A DNA stretch of 64,000 nt, taken from NCBI GenBank assembly GCA_029721435.1, contig CM056578.1, positions 14,569,411 through 14,633,410 on the forward strand. The letters run 5' to 3'. Below, piece after piece: positions 54,385-64,000 of the stretch (its first letter is position 1; each line of letters begins with the position of its first letter). Source of the DNA: Gymnothorax reevesii. Its lineage: Eukaryota > Chordata > Actinopteri > Anguilliformes > Muraenidae. The notes below the pieces were generated by a model. The model saw only the letters and a list, made by a program, of their open reading frames with translations. It searched no databases and had not been told where the DNA came from. Position numbers and translations under genes: made by a program.

Positions 54385-54455
54385 TCCTCAGTGTGTACCT
54401 GCAGTAGGATCCAGCCCCGACCCTGTTTAGAATAAGCACTATAGATAATGAATAG
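54385..54455 (+). repeat. SINE 3' end fragment
   Basis: GTAGGATCCAGCCCCGACCC then TGTTTAGAATAAGCACTATAG and AATGAATAGG matches the last 65 bp of the SINE (CTCCAGCCCCCGCGACCCT-type, AATAAGCGGGTATAG). Confidence 0.65.
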
Positions 54456-56629
54456 GTCGGGGCTTGGTTTTTTTTTTTTTTTATACTCAGCCAGAAAGGA
54501 AACTCTCACCTGTTCTGTTCATTCATACTTACCTGTATGTCATAGTTGGTAAGATCCAACTCGCTCCTGTTCCTTACTGTCATTGGCTACAGTCCCAGAT
54601 TGAACTGACTTTGGAGATAAAGATATGGATAAATATGTCTCCAAGGCCCAAGACTCTAGCTCACCCCACTATTGATAGATCTATAATGAAAATTTTTATG
54701 GATGCCAGGACGCAGCAGTTTCAATAATCTCAACAGGCATCTTGAGGCACCATCAGCGTGACGAATTTAAAACAAGGAACCTCCTGTGGTCATCTGCCGG
54801 TCAGGTAATTACCAGACTTACGGTGCGTGCCTGTGCGTGAGCACGTGTGGTGTGGTGTGGTGTGGTGCATGCGTCACAGTGAAATGTAGCCCAGATGGCT
54901 TAGTTATAGGTGTCTGAAACAATGATTGAAATGCTGGGAGTGACAATCAATCGCCTGTGGAACAAAGAACAAATACACTGAGTGATTAATGTTTCACTTC
55001 AAACGTGTCATTTTCGGCTTGAGCCTTTGATCAGACCCCAGCGCGTTTATTTACAATGAAAATGAACAGATTCGTCTCGACTGCCTCGTATTATGCAGCG
55101 TTCTGTTCTTGTACTAGCTATTGTTTTTTTGCCATGCGTTCTTTCCTTCTACCAGAGCGTGTACTCTGTGTTGTTCACAATGTCTTCGCCTTCTAATGGA
55201 TTATGGGGTTTAGAGTCTCGCAGCCAAACTAATAATGACTTCAGAGAATAGGACTGTGATATCAAAGGCTTCGCAGAAGTGTTCGGGGAAATGCGACGGC
55301 TGGAGCCTGTCCCGTCCCCCCCCCCCCCCACCCAATCAATGGGAATCTGTGCACCTCCCTTCTGCAGCCTTCTCATATTTATATGCAGGGAGATGCTGCA
55401 TTGTTGTTGAAATTTTGGACCTAGAAGATTTGATTTTTTACGGCTGAGAAAAAAATCATCTGACTCCTCAAACGGGAAAGGGAAGGGAGGGGGAGATTCT
55501 GTGGAAAGTTGCCGTTGTTTCTCACAGTATTACTTTTAGGAAAGAAAACTGAAAATGAGCACACTGCACGATGCCCTGTATGCAGATCTCTGAGGAGATA
55601 TATGAATATAAAGCAGCTCCGTTATTGTTTTGTCATGATTTTGATTACGACTAAAATAAGGTAGATATTTGCCTTGGGAAGGTTTGAAATTCTACCCCAA
55701 GCACACAGAATATAATTTTCATGGTCTTTCAAAGAAATGATTTATCAACCATATCCAGGATTTTTATTTGGCTGTATGCATATATTGGAAACTCTGAAAA
55801 TAATTGGAAATGCTTCCATAAATATGAGCTTTGTGAAGTTCACAATGCAGTGTTTTCATTGAAACTGGTTCTGATACAGATCAATTCAATTATGCGGTCA
55901 TTTTTAGAGCACATAATCTTGCCCTTTTTGTGAAAAATGAACCGGCAAACTAGACACCAATTTTTGGCCCTTTTGGAGCAGTCATGGTATTCTCATTTTG
56001 CTTTGGAGACTTATCAAGCACAACTTTGCTGGTTCGACCTCTTTTCAGCAAACACAAACTGTGAATTAACAAGTGAATAAAAATGACCAGTGAAGGTGCT
56101 TTTGCTACAGTCGTTTGGACACGTCAAAGCTAAAACCGTTTTTCTGGGGTGCTTCCAATATTTTGTATTACGTTCACCCCCATATGCACATCTCCAGAAA
56201 AAGACTGAAAGAAAAAAAACATTTCTGACTACAGAGATATTACAAAATGACAAAAAAATAAAAAATCCATCAGCGAAGCACAATTTCAATCAATCTTTTA
56301 CTTTACACTGCTCAAAATGATAATGTCCAAAATAAACGTTTTCTTGGCATCAGTAAATGGGGCCAAATAATTGAACACAGATCAAGTTTGTGAATTCATG
56401 CGTGAAACACGACGCTCGAGCCAAGTCGACAGGGCCCTGGAAGCCAAGTCAGCCTGTACCACAGTGCGTGCGTACTTCTCCTCTCCTATTACTTTGGGAG
56501 CCGATCAGAGAAAATTCTTGTTTATTTCTGCACCGGGGAATTCAGAGTAAATTCATTTTCATTTTACACAGAGGGAATGGAACAAGAGGATTTAGAGTGA
56601 TTTAAGGAGCAAGCTTCATCAGTTATACA
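54456..56629. other. Unassigned sequence with simple repeats
   Basis: Contains (TGTGG)n at about 54847-54867, a C14 tract at 55316-55329, and a T14 tract near 54469-54482. No gene recognised; the frames at 55149-55447 and 56014-56320 have no known motif. Confidence 0.4.
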
Positions 56630-56688
56630 CAAACCCCTATTCCAATGAAGTTGGGATGTTGTGTAAAACGTAAATTAAAACGGAATGC

Positions 56689-59362
56689 TTGCTTGCTTGC
56701 TGGCTATTTCATCCAATGCTGGATGAAGCCCTCCTTCAGCCTTTTCCATTCGGATCTGATCCTTGCTGTCCTTGCCCATGCTGCCGTGCCCATGTAGGAG
56801 GTGATGTCATCTCTCCATCGTCTTTTCTGACGTCCTCTCTTTCACTTTCCTGTCCTGGGTTGCCACTCTGTGAGCCTTTTGGTCCATCTGTTGTCTTCTG
56901 TTCTTGATAGATGTCCCGCCCATTTCCATTTTGATGTCTTTATCTTTTCCATTATATCTGTCACCTTTGTTTTCTTTCTTATTTCGGTGTGTCTGACTTT
57001 GTCTTTAAGCGACAGGTGTAGCATTTTTCTCTCCATAGCTCTCTGTGTTGTTATTAGCTTTTGTTGTAATTCGTGTGTTGTTGTCCAAGTCTCCGCCCCA
57101 TAGACAATTGTTGTGAGGACACACTGATTGAACACCTTTCTTCTTAATGACATTGGTATATTCTTATCAATAAGAAGCTCCTTGTGTTTACCAAAGCTTC
57201 TCCATCCTGCCTTTATTCTAGTTAAGATTTCTTCCTCAGTGTTGTTATCCATCGTCAGTGTCTGCCCCAGATATTTGTATTTATTCACCTGCTCGATAAG
57301 GTGGCCTTCAATGGAAATGGTTTCGTCTGTTTCATGATTAACCATGTATTTTGTCTTTCCTTTGTGCATTTGTAGCCCAACCTTCTGGCTTTCAGTATTA
57401 AGATTATTTAGCTGCTTCTCCATATCTTTGACTGATTTGGTGATCAGTGCCACATCATCGGCAAATCGTAAATCTGTGAGCATTTCTCCATCTACCCAGA
57501 TACCTCTTCCTTCCAAGTTGACTTTCTTAAATATCTCTTCCATTGCTGTGGTGAAGATCTTGGGAGAAAGTGTATCGCCTTGCCTAACGCCTCTGTTTAT
57601 CCTTACCACGTTAGATACGTCATTTTCAAGATGTATTTTGGCTGTTGCATCTGTATAGATGTCTTCCAGGATGGTGATATATGGCCTTGGAATTCCAGTC
57701 CTTCTAAGTGCGTCAAACATTTCTGTGTGTTCTATGGAATCAAATGCCTTCTGGTAGTCTATGAAGCCAATACAGAGGTCAAGCTGGTATTCCTTGGATT
57801 TTGATATTAATTGGTTAATTGCTTCTAAGTGATCTGTTGTTGAATAGCCTCCTCTGAATCCGGCTTGTTCTCGGGGTTGGTTTAGATCCAAAGCAGCTTT
57901 CAGTCTGTTCTGGATTATTTTTGTGAAGATCTTATACGTGTGAGAAAGTAGGCTGATGGGGCGGTAATTCTTGATATCTGCTTTATCATCCTTTTTGTGC
58001 AGCAGGATAACTTTTGCTTCCTTCCATCTCTGTGGTACTTTCTCTGTTTGCAGAATCTGGTTTTATAGATTTGTAAGCTGTTCTACCGCTTCCTCGCCTC
58101 CAAGTTTGATGATATCGCTTGTGAGGTCATCTGTACCTGGGGCTTTATTGTCTTTCATCTGCATTATTGCATGCTTCACCTCTTTATGTAATATAGGTGG
58201 TATATCATCAATATCTCTGGGAGTGTCCGCATCTGCCACTTTGCTTTTCTCTTGAGGTTTGGTGGAGTTGTAAAGGTCTTGGTAGAAATCTGCGCATATT
58301 CCCAGTATTTCTGATCTGTCTGATGTCAGTGTCCCATCTTTATGTTTTAGTTGACAGATTCTGGCTTTCTTGGCATCTTGTTTCATTATTGTCCTGGGAC
58401 CTTTTCCACTTTGCAAGATTTTAAGTATGGTTTCATGTTTCCTTTGTCTTGTCCGTTGCCTCCGTTTCTTTCTCACTGTTTTGACAATTTCTGTGTATTC
58501 CACTCTCTCTGCCTTTGTTTTTGCCTCTTTCTTTTGAAGAGCTTTCCTTCTGTTGTCAAGGTTTTCAATTTCTTTGTCCTCCTCTGATCTTGTGCCATTT
58601 TCATATGTTGATGAGGCTAGACCTGCAGCTTCCTCCAACATGATCTTTGTGATATTTTCACATCTTACATCTAAAGCAATGTCTTCCACCTCTAAACTGG
58701 AAAACCGGTTTCTCAATTTCAGCTTGAATTCGTCCTGTCTGGCTTTCAGTTTAAATATGTCAATCTTTTTTGCTTTCTTTTTATTGATGAACTTGAGCCT
58801 TGCAAGCTTGGTGTTGAAGTGAATAGTTGCTCTCACCATTCTGTGGTCGCTTGCTATATCAACTTTGGTGATGACTTCGCAATTTTTTATGATTCCTCTT
58901 TGACTACTTAGGATGAAGTCAATCTGGTTCTTAGTTGCCCCATTTGGGCTTTCCCATGTCCAGTATCGTTTTTTATCCTTCTTGAAAAGTGTATTGGTTA
59001 CCACAAGCTTTTGTTCTGATGCGAATTCAACTAGCATATCTCCTCGCTTAAATCTCTCCCCAGTGCCAAATTTTCCAATGATTTTCTCTTCTCCTCCCTT
59101 GCGACTTCCTACCTTGGCGTTAAAGTCACCCATGACCATGGTATATTTACCGTTATTTTCTTTGATGGCTTTATCAATATCTTCATAGACTTCCTCTACT
59201 TCACTATCTTCATAAACGGTGGTTGGCTCATACACTTGAATAATGCACATCTGTCTATTCTTTGCAAGTTGAACATTCAGTGCTATGACTCTATTTGAGT
59301 AGTATTTGATTTCCTTGACATAGTTCTTGAATTTGGCATTTATAAGGAAACCTATGCCTTTA
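56689..59362 (-). mobile_element. RTE-like LINE, 5'-truncated, minus strand
   Basis: 2674 bp. The 3' end carries a short AGCA/CAAG repeat tail (56689-56702, seen as TTGCTTGCTTGC on the plus strand) just after the stop codon, with almost no 3' UTR, as in RTE-clade LINEs. The 5' end is cut within the endonuclease domain. The 7-bp target duplication and 5' truncation are signs of target-primed reverse transcription. Confidence 0.9.
56704..59362 (-). pseudogene. LINE endonuclease-reverse transcriptase, two stops
   Basis: About 885 codons in one phase. The N-terminal third is the APE-type endonuclease lacking its start (KGIGFLINAKF is first), with GDFNAKVG, QIDFILSS and IASDHRMV. A charged linker (KKRRQRTRQRKHE) follows, then the reverse transcriptase: NYRPISLLS, QAGFRGGYSTTDHL, FIDYQKAFDSIEH, GVRQGDTLSP and the active site LRFADDVALI, then KYKYLGQTL, VYGAETWT and KWKWAGHLSR. 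Lesions are TAA at 58063-58065 and TGA at 56842-56844, close to the natural end at TAG 56704-56706. The FRGG/FIDYQKAFD style indicates the RTE assemblage. Such sequences are often misannotated in fish genomes as craniofacial development protein 2-like. Confidence 0.92.
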
Positions 59363-59649
59363 GGAATGCAATGATCTGAAAATCTCATAAACCCACATTT
59401 TATTCACAGCAGAAGATAGACAACATATCTGATGGTGACAGCATTTTACCAGTTCATTAAAAATGTTGGCTCATTTTGAATTTGATGGCAGAAACATATC
59501 CCAAAAAAGTTGGGACAGGGGCAACAAAAGGCTGGCAAAGTAAAAGGTACTGATAAAAAACAGCTGGAGGAGCATTTTACAACTAATTAGGTTAATTGGC
59601 AACAGGTCAGTAACCTGATTGGGTATAAAAATAGCATTTTAGAGTGGCA

Positions 59650-60602
59650 TATTCTCTGAGAAGTAAACATAGGCAGAGGTTCATCAATGTGTGAAAAACT
59701 GAGTCTAAAAATTGTGGAACAATGTTTATTGTTCCTCATTGTAAAATTGCTATGATTTTGAAAATCCCACCATCTGCAGTACATAATATCATCAAATGAT
59801 TCTGAGAATCTGGAGAAATCTCAGTGGGCAAGGGACAAGGCCAAAGGTCAGTACTGGATGCATGTTATCCTCGGGCCCACAGGCGGCACTGCATTAAAAA
59901 CAGGCATAATTCTGCAGTGGAATTCACTGTAAGGGCTCAGAAGCACCTCCAAAAATCATTGTCTGTGAACACAGTCTGCCGTGCAATCCACAAATGCAAG
60001 TTAAAGCCGTATCATGCAAAGAAGAAGCCATAAGTGAACACAATCCAGAAAAGCAGCCATCTTCTCTGGGCTAAAGCTCATTTAAAATGGACAGAGGGAA
60101 AATGGAAAATGTTCTGTGGTCAGATGAATCAAAATTTGAAATTCTTTTGGAAACCACGGACGCTATGTCATGCCGACTAAAGAGGAGAGGGTTCATCCAG
60201 CTTGTTATCAGAACTCAATTCAAAAGCTTGCACCTCTGATGGTATGGGGTTGTATTAATGCGTATGGAATGGGCAGCTTACACATTTGGATAGCCATTAT
60301 CAATTCTGAAATATATAGAAGTTTCACAACAATCATAGGGAAGGCCTTAGATATTTCAGCAAGATAATGCTAACCCACATACAGCATCCATCACAACAGC
60401 ATGGCTTCGCTATGGAAGAGTCCGGGTGCTGAAATGGTCTGCCTGCAGTCCAGACCTAAAAGGAAAGCAGACTGTGGGACAACATCCCTCTTCCAAAACT
60501 CCAGCTATTGGTCTCCTCACTTCCCAGACGTTTACTGACTGTTGTTAACAGAAGAGGGCATGCTACACAATGGTAAACATGGCCCTGCCCCAACTCTTTT
60601 GA
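59650..60602 (+). pseudogene. Tc1-like transposase relic
   Basis: Frame-shifted and stop-ridden remains of the same transposase family as 52966-53988: RRHCIKNRHNS, AQKHLQKSLSVNTVCRAIHK, CKLKPYHAKKKP, then SDESKFEILL-like, VHPACYQNSIQKLAPLMVWG, CINAYGMGSLHIW, QQDNANPHTAS-like and a PRRLLTVVNRRGHATQW-like end. At least four phase changes occur, and the SPIEN segment with the last catalytic residue is damaged. Non-functional. Confidence 0.88.
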
Positions 60603-60759
60603 GATGTGTTGCTACCATCAAATTCAAAATGAGCTAATATTTTTAATAATTTTACTTCGCTACTTTGACAATGGCCACTTTGTTACTTTTTACAAATTAA
60701 AAAATGAATGTAACTTATCATTTAAAGATTATCTGGATTTGGCATGTTCTAGAAGAACA

Positions 60760-60955
60760 ACGGTGCTCGGCAGGGTATCTTTGTGCATGCAATTACAATA
60801 TTCTACCACTAGACGGCACATCGGATCAGGTATCGAATATTCACAAGCAAGCCGAGCTTAAAAATGGTTTAAAATATGGACAAGTTCACTCCCATCCCTG
60901 TTTTTCAGGAGTTCCTTCGCTAAGCCTGATGTGCAAACTGCTCAGTATACAGTAT
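60760..60955 (-). repeat. Dispersed repeat A, reversed, part 2
   Basis: Reverse match to 23945-24135: CCATCCCTGTTTTTCAGGAG, GGTTTAAAATATGGAC, AAGCAAGCCGAGC and CCACTAGACGGC. With 62820-63060 it makes up one copy of repeat A interrupted by about 1.86 kb that includes the solo LTR. Confidence 0.72.
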
Positions 60956-61336
60956 GAATATAAACTTGCTTAGTTCCTTGACTCTGCCTGGCAGAAAAGA
61001 AAGCACTGTTTGCATAATTAACCTGTAACGTTCCAACTGTTTTCATATTTTGCACCATTTGTGTACTCTGTATATACATATATACTGTACATATTTTGTT
61101 TGTACCCTGAAGTAAAATGATGTCAATATCAAAATGTATAATTTATTTTACATTATTTATTAATTTGTTTAAATTTGCTTGTCAGTCACTCTGTTTTAAT
61201 TTACATTTTTTGTTGTTAAACTGTCAATAGCTCTATGTGGGCCAATGTACAGTATAATGAAATAAACTAAACTGTAAACTACAGTAACTGTCAAAAGTTT
61301 CGACATAACCACATTTCTCTTACCATGCATGTTAAA
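60956..61336. other. Unassigned sequence inside the composite insertion
   Basis: AT-rich. ACTGTCAAAAGTTTCGACAT near 61287 resembles the outer end of a Tc1 inverted repeat, without a partner. Confidence 0.35.
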
Positions 61337-61341
61337 TAGGC

Positions 61342-62404
61342 TGTCTTGGTTCTGATTTTGTGTTCATGTTTTATGTTCATGATTTTGTCTTTTATTTATT
61401 CTTTTTGGTTATTGTATTCTCAGGTTTTTAGTTCTTGTCATTTTCAGTTTCATTGCACTTGTCTCCCCTGTCTCGTGATCCAGTTGGTTCAGTCCATCTC
61501 CCCAGCCAGTGTGCTCACCTGCTTCGGGTGATTTCAATGGTTTCTGGTGTTTCATATCATTACTTCAATTCTCGTTTACTTCCTTCGCCTTCCTGTTCTC
61601 GATTACTAACAAGACTAACATTTGTACTCTGTATCATAGTGTACTAACCCATCTAATCCATGCATATATTACTAACTCACTCACGAGCACTCTAGTTTAG
61701 TCTGTGAAGTTGCACCGCTACTAATTACTACTAATTCACTCTCAGCAATCTCCCTGTTCTAGTCTCCGCCTCTCAGCACTCATTGTCTGTGCACATAGAA
61801 CTCCCTGACTGGATCTGTTTAAATGTCATCGGGTGTCTGCGTGATTCCCGTCCGTGACTTGGCTTTCACCAATTCTTGTAGTTAGGGTTTCCCTCATGTG
61901 TTCCTCCCATTGTAATTAGTTCTCATCCCATTAACCTGTTCCCTGCATAGCAAGTGACTTCCCTTCTGTCTATTTAGAGTCCTCTCTGCTGACTTCATCA
62001 GAACATTAATCAATATTTCTTTGTGCACAGCGCTGTGTATGCCATTGAGTATAATTTCTCTTTGACTGTTTCGTCCGACCAAGATTCTTGCCATTGCCCT
62101 TTTTGTATCATTTTTGTCTTTCTGGATTTTGACCCATTTCTGTATGACCACGATTTCTGTGTTTGGATGCCCAGTGTATGACCCACTGCTTTGGATTTCG
62201 ACTACGACTTTTTGCCTGCTGTCTATGTACCGTTGCACCTCTGTTTTTCTGGTTCAGACCCCAGCCTATATAGTCAACTTTGTTTTTGGATTTCGTTTTG
62301 TGGCTTGGCAATTCTTGTGTCTATTGGTGCTGACGCAGCATTCATTAAAGGCATACGTTTTTTGGATTTCCCTCTTGCGCGTGGTTCCTGAATGCACTGT
62401 CACA
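61342..62404 (+). mobile_element. Solo LTR copy C, related to copies A and B
   Basis: 1063 bp, opening TGTCTTGGTTCTGA and closing ATGCACTGTCACA. The flanking five bases are TAGGC (61337-61341) and GAGGC (62405-62409), one mismatch apart. It is collinear with copy A across its length (TTTTGTCTTTTATTTATTC at 61386, CACGAGCACTCTAGTT at 61681, GTTGCACCGCTAC at 61711, ATGACCACGATTTC at 62142), with small gaps. No internal coding region is adjacent, and it is 56 kb from copy A with its own duplication, so the two are not the ends of one element. Confidence 0.9.
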
Positions 62405-62409
62405 GAGGC

Positions 62410-62819
62410 ACTCTTTATTTTGCCAAAAAAAAAAAGATCTAATTCTTAAATCCATCCAACTGACCAGCATTTTGTCGTCATATTTGCGAAGCATACTCAC
62501 TTTTTGTTTTTTTATTAGAGCAGTTATATGGCTATAATATGTTAGCTGCTGAGCGGCCATCTAAGTTGCCAAAGATGTGCTGCACTTGTAGTTTGCTGTT
62601 CGTTGACTTTTTATTGCCCAATTAGTCCCAAAACAGCTTGTCTTTAATTTCGCTGTTGAAAAATGTAAGGAGCTTGTTTGTCTACTTACTTTGCTAAATA
62701 TGGCTTCTTGTAGAATTCTAAGATTTTGGACACTATGAAAACAAGAATATTGTTCTCTTTTAATTTCTGACAGTTCACCTCTTACCAGATTCAATTTGTG
62801 ATTACATAGAGAAGTTAAG
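62410..62819. other. Unassigned sequence
   Basis: A10 tract at about 62426-62435; no supported feature. Confidence 0.35.
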
Positions 62820-63110
62820 CCATTTACATTTCTCTAAAATCAGAGTGCTGCGACATTAGCGAAGTGTGTCCAAACTGCTACTGTAGTTGCCCTTTGTATC
62901 TATACAGCGGTTCAAAAAAATGATCTCTTGCTACATAAACAATCGTTGTCCTCTGTAGCAACCACTTCAGCTACAGTGAGCCAATGGTATCTCAATAAGT
63001 AGTTCAGAGAAATCAGTTTTCTGAAGCAAAAAATTCAACATGGTATTGATCCTATGTCATTCTACTAATAATTCTAGTCAATTATAGTGATTTTTAAACC
63101 TCCAGTAAAC
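62820..63110 (-). repeat. Dispersed repeat A, reversed, part 1 with empty hAT site
   Basis: Reverse match to 23774-23950 (GTTGTCCTCTGTAGCAACCA, GTGAGCCAATGGTATC, CATGGTATTGAT) and, beyond, to 22425-22474. At about 63054-63061 the sequence CATGGTATTGATCC continues without the 1299-bp hAT element. Confidence 0.75.
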
Positions 63111-63229
63111 TCAAAGAAAAAAAAGAAGTATATAAAGCAGAGACTGCTGGTTTATTTTTTTATACTTTCATTCACCTGAAAGTTGATTGAAGAAAACAAG
63201 GAGAGGAATGTGTGGTTGTTTTGTTTCTT

Positions 63230-63475
63230 TCCAAGCGTACTATGAAAAATACTCTGTACCTGTACTTGCACTTTTGATACTTAAGTATATTTTTTTCACA
63301 AAATACTTTTGGTACTTAAGTGCATTAAATGTGAGCTACTTTTAGACTTACTCAAAATTTTACTCAAAATTTCCTTATGGGTGATTTCAACTTTTACCAA
63401 AGTAACTTTTAGTTATATGTACTTCTACTTTTACTTTTTTTTTTCAAGTACTTTATACAGCTCTGCCAATTCTTT
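63230..63475 (-). repeat. Fish repeat with ACTTAAGTA motifs
   Basis: TACTTAAGTATATTTTT, GGTACTTAAGTGCATTAAAT, GTGAGCTACTTTTAGACTTA, GGGTGATTTCAACTTTTACC and CTTCTACTTTTACTTTTTTT form the pattern of a dispersed fish repeat that I recognise but cannot name. It ends near ACAGCTCTGCC. Strand is nominal. Confidence 0.55.
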
Positions 63476-63780
63476 TTGAGGAGTGTTAAATACATCCATG
63501 GATTTTAATATATATTAAAGCTCTGTATTTAATTATTAAGCTTTATATTTAACAATATTCTAATAGTTAAAAATAATTTCCTTTTGCCTTTGCACGACTC
63601 CGTAATTTTATAACATGATACAAAGGCAGAGTACAGTAACTGACAAATAAGGGTCAAAGGTCACACTTGGCCACAAGATTATTTCTTACACACTTTTCTT
63701 CATTATAACAACTACTTGCCAGATTTTGAGTATCCTACCTACAATACTTCTGTCTGGACAAAGCAGAAACATTAAAGTCA
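63476..63780. other. Unassigned sequence
   Basis: AT-rich end of the composite insertion; nothing recognised before the Tc1 end resumes at about 63781. Confidence 0.35.
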
Positions 63781-64000
63781 TTTTTCTCAGTTTCACACTC
63801 TGGCAAGTTAAGGACTTTTGCCTTTGTAGGGAAGATATGTTGTCTGGGTGCTATTGTAAATTAATTGTGGGTTTATGAGCTTTGCAAATCATTGCATTCT
63901 GTTTTTATTCATGTTTTGCACAACGTCCTAACTTCATTGGAATTAGGATTTGTAGGTTTTGATGTGTATTGAAGGCAGTAGTTAAAAAATATTATGAAAG

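Larger units (their letters stand above)
56682..59369. repeat. 7-bp target duplication GGAATGC flanking the LINE
   Basis: GGAATGC at 56682-56688 and 59363-59369. In the Tc1 end this site occurs once, so the duplication was made when the LINE integrated. Confidence 0.88.
56630..63952 (+). mobile_element. Decayed Tc1-like element split by two insertions
   Basis: Surviving parts are the left end 56630-56688 (CAAACCCCTATTCCAATGAA), the body 59363-60650 with the transposase relic, and the right end from about 63781 to 63952 (reversed: CAAATCCTAATTCCAATGAA), followed by TA at 63953-63954. Each part is what follows the previous one in the continuous element: AATGCAATGAT resumes at 59365, and TTTTTCTCAGTTTCA at 63781 follows GAGCTAATATTTTT at 60632. 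Interrupting DNA is a LINE (56689-59362) and a composite insertion (about 60651-63780). Confidence 0.88.

Noticed and set aside
56870..59188. Many plus-strand open frames across 56.8-59.2 kb
   Set aside because: Antisense shadows of the minus-strand LINE coding frame.
5199..62404. The two plus-strand LTRs as the ends of one 57-kb retroelement
   Set aside because: Each has its own target duplication, they differ in length and sequence, and unrelated insertions lie between them.
1..64000. CRISPR arrays, bacterial operons, phage or plasmid features
   Set aside because: No direct repeat arrays with unique spacers, no ribosome-binding-site spaced genes; all recognisable coding sequence is eukaryotic transposon.

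Overview
The window is a transposon-rich, gene-poor stretch of a vertebrate nuclear genome, almost certainly a ray-finned fish. The evidence is Tc1-like DD34E elements, hAT-type short elements with 8-bp target duplications, a Gmr1-like Ty3/gypsy element, an L2-clade LINE with a (TGTAA)n tail of the type known from eel UnaL2, and dispersed tRNA-derived SINEs. The tail hints at an eel-like or other early-branching teleost but does not prove it. I see no convincing host gene, rRNA, tRNA gene or CRISPR array. The one possible non-transposon coding piece is an unrecognised cysteine-rich reading frame at 44.9-45.3 kb on the minus strand.

Layout. 0.7-2.2 kb: Tc1-like element with intact ends and one nonsense codon in its transposase. 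5.2-6.3 kb: solo LTR with perfect 5-bp duplication. 7.5-9.5 kb: a related LTR on the minus strand, split by an L2 LINE 3' fragment. 11.6-12.7 kb: broken jockey/CR1-type LINE. 13.36-18.6 kb: a minus-strand Gmr1-like retrotransposon in the order gag-protease-integrase-RT-RNase H, with its 3' LTR but no visible 5' LTR; all domains are recognisable, interrupted by a few nonsense codons. 21.5-24.1 kb: a 34-bp inverted-repeat element, then a hAT-type element inserted in an older repeat whose uninterrupted relative lies inverted at 63.06 kb. 24.5-24.9 kb: a second type of solo LTR. 27-32 kb: foldback elements and a 190-bp duplicated sequence. 32.9-37.2 and 39.8-41.95 kb: two members of a long-inverted-repeat DNA element family with tandem subterminal repeats, each carrying nested insertions. 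42.8-43.6 kb: an ACTATAGT-rich palindromic repeat and a hAT-type short element. 47.96-48.31 kb: the best SINE copy. 52.7-54.35 kb: a Tc1-like element with an uninterrupted transposase. 56.6-63.95 kb: an old Tc1 element broken by a LINE insertion with a 7-bp target duplication and by a second composite insertion that holds another solo LTR.

The coding regions belong to independent selfish elements and not to a pathway. The useful story is their insertion order: LTRs hit by LINEs, Tc1 ends hit by LINEs, and hAT elements inside older repeats. Several boundaries are fixed by target-site duplications that can be read directly. Between these islands lie AT-rich stretches with microsatellites and decayed repeats, consistent with intergenic or intronic DNA.
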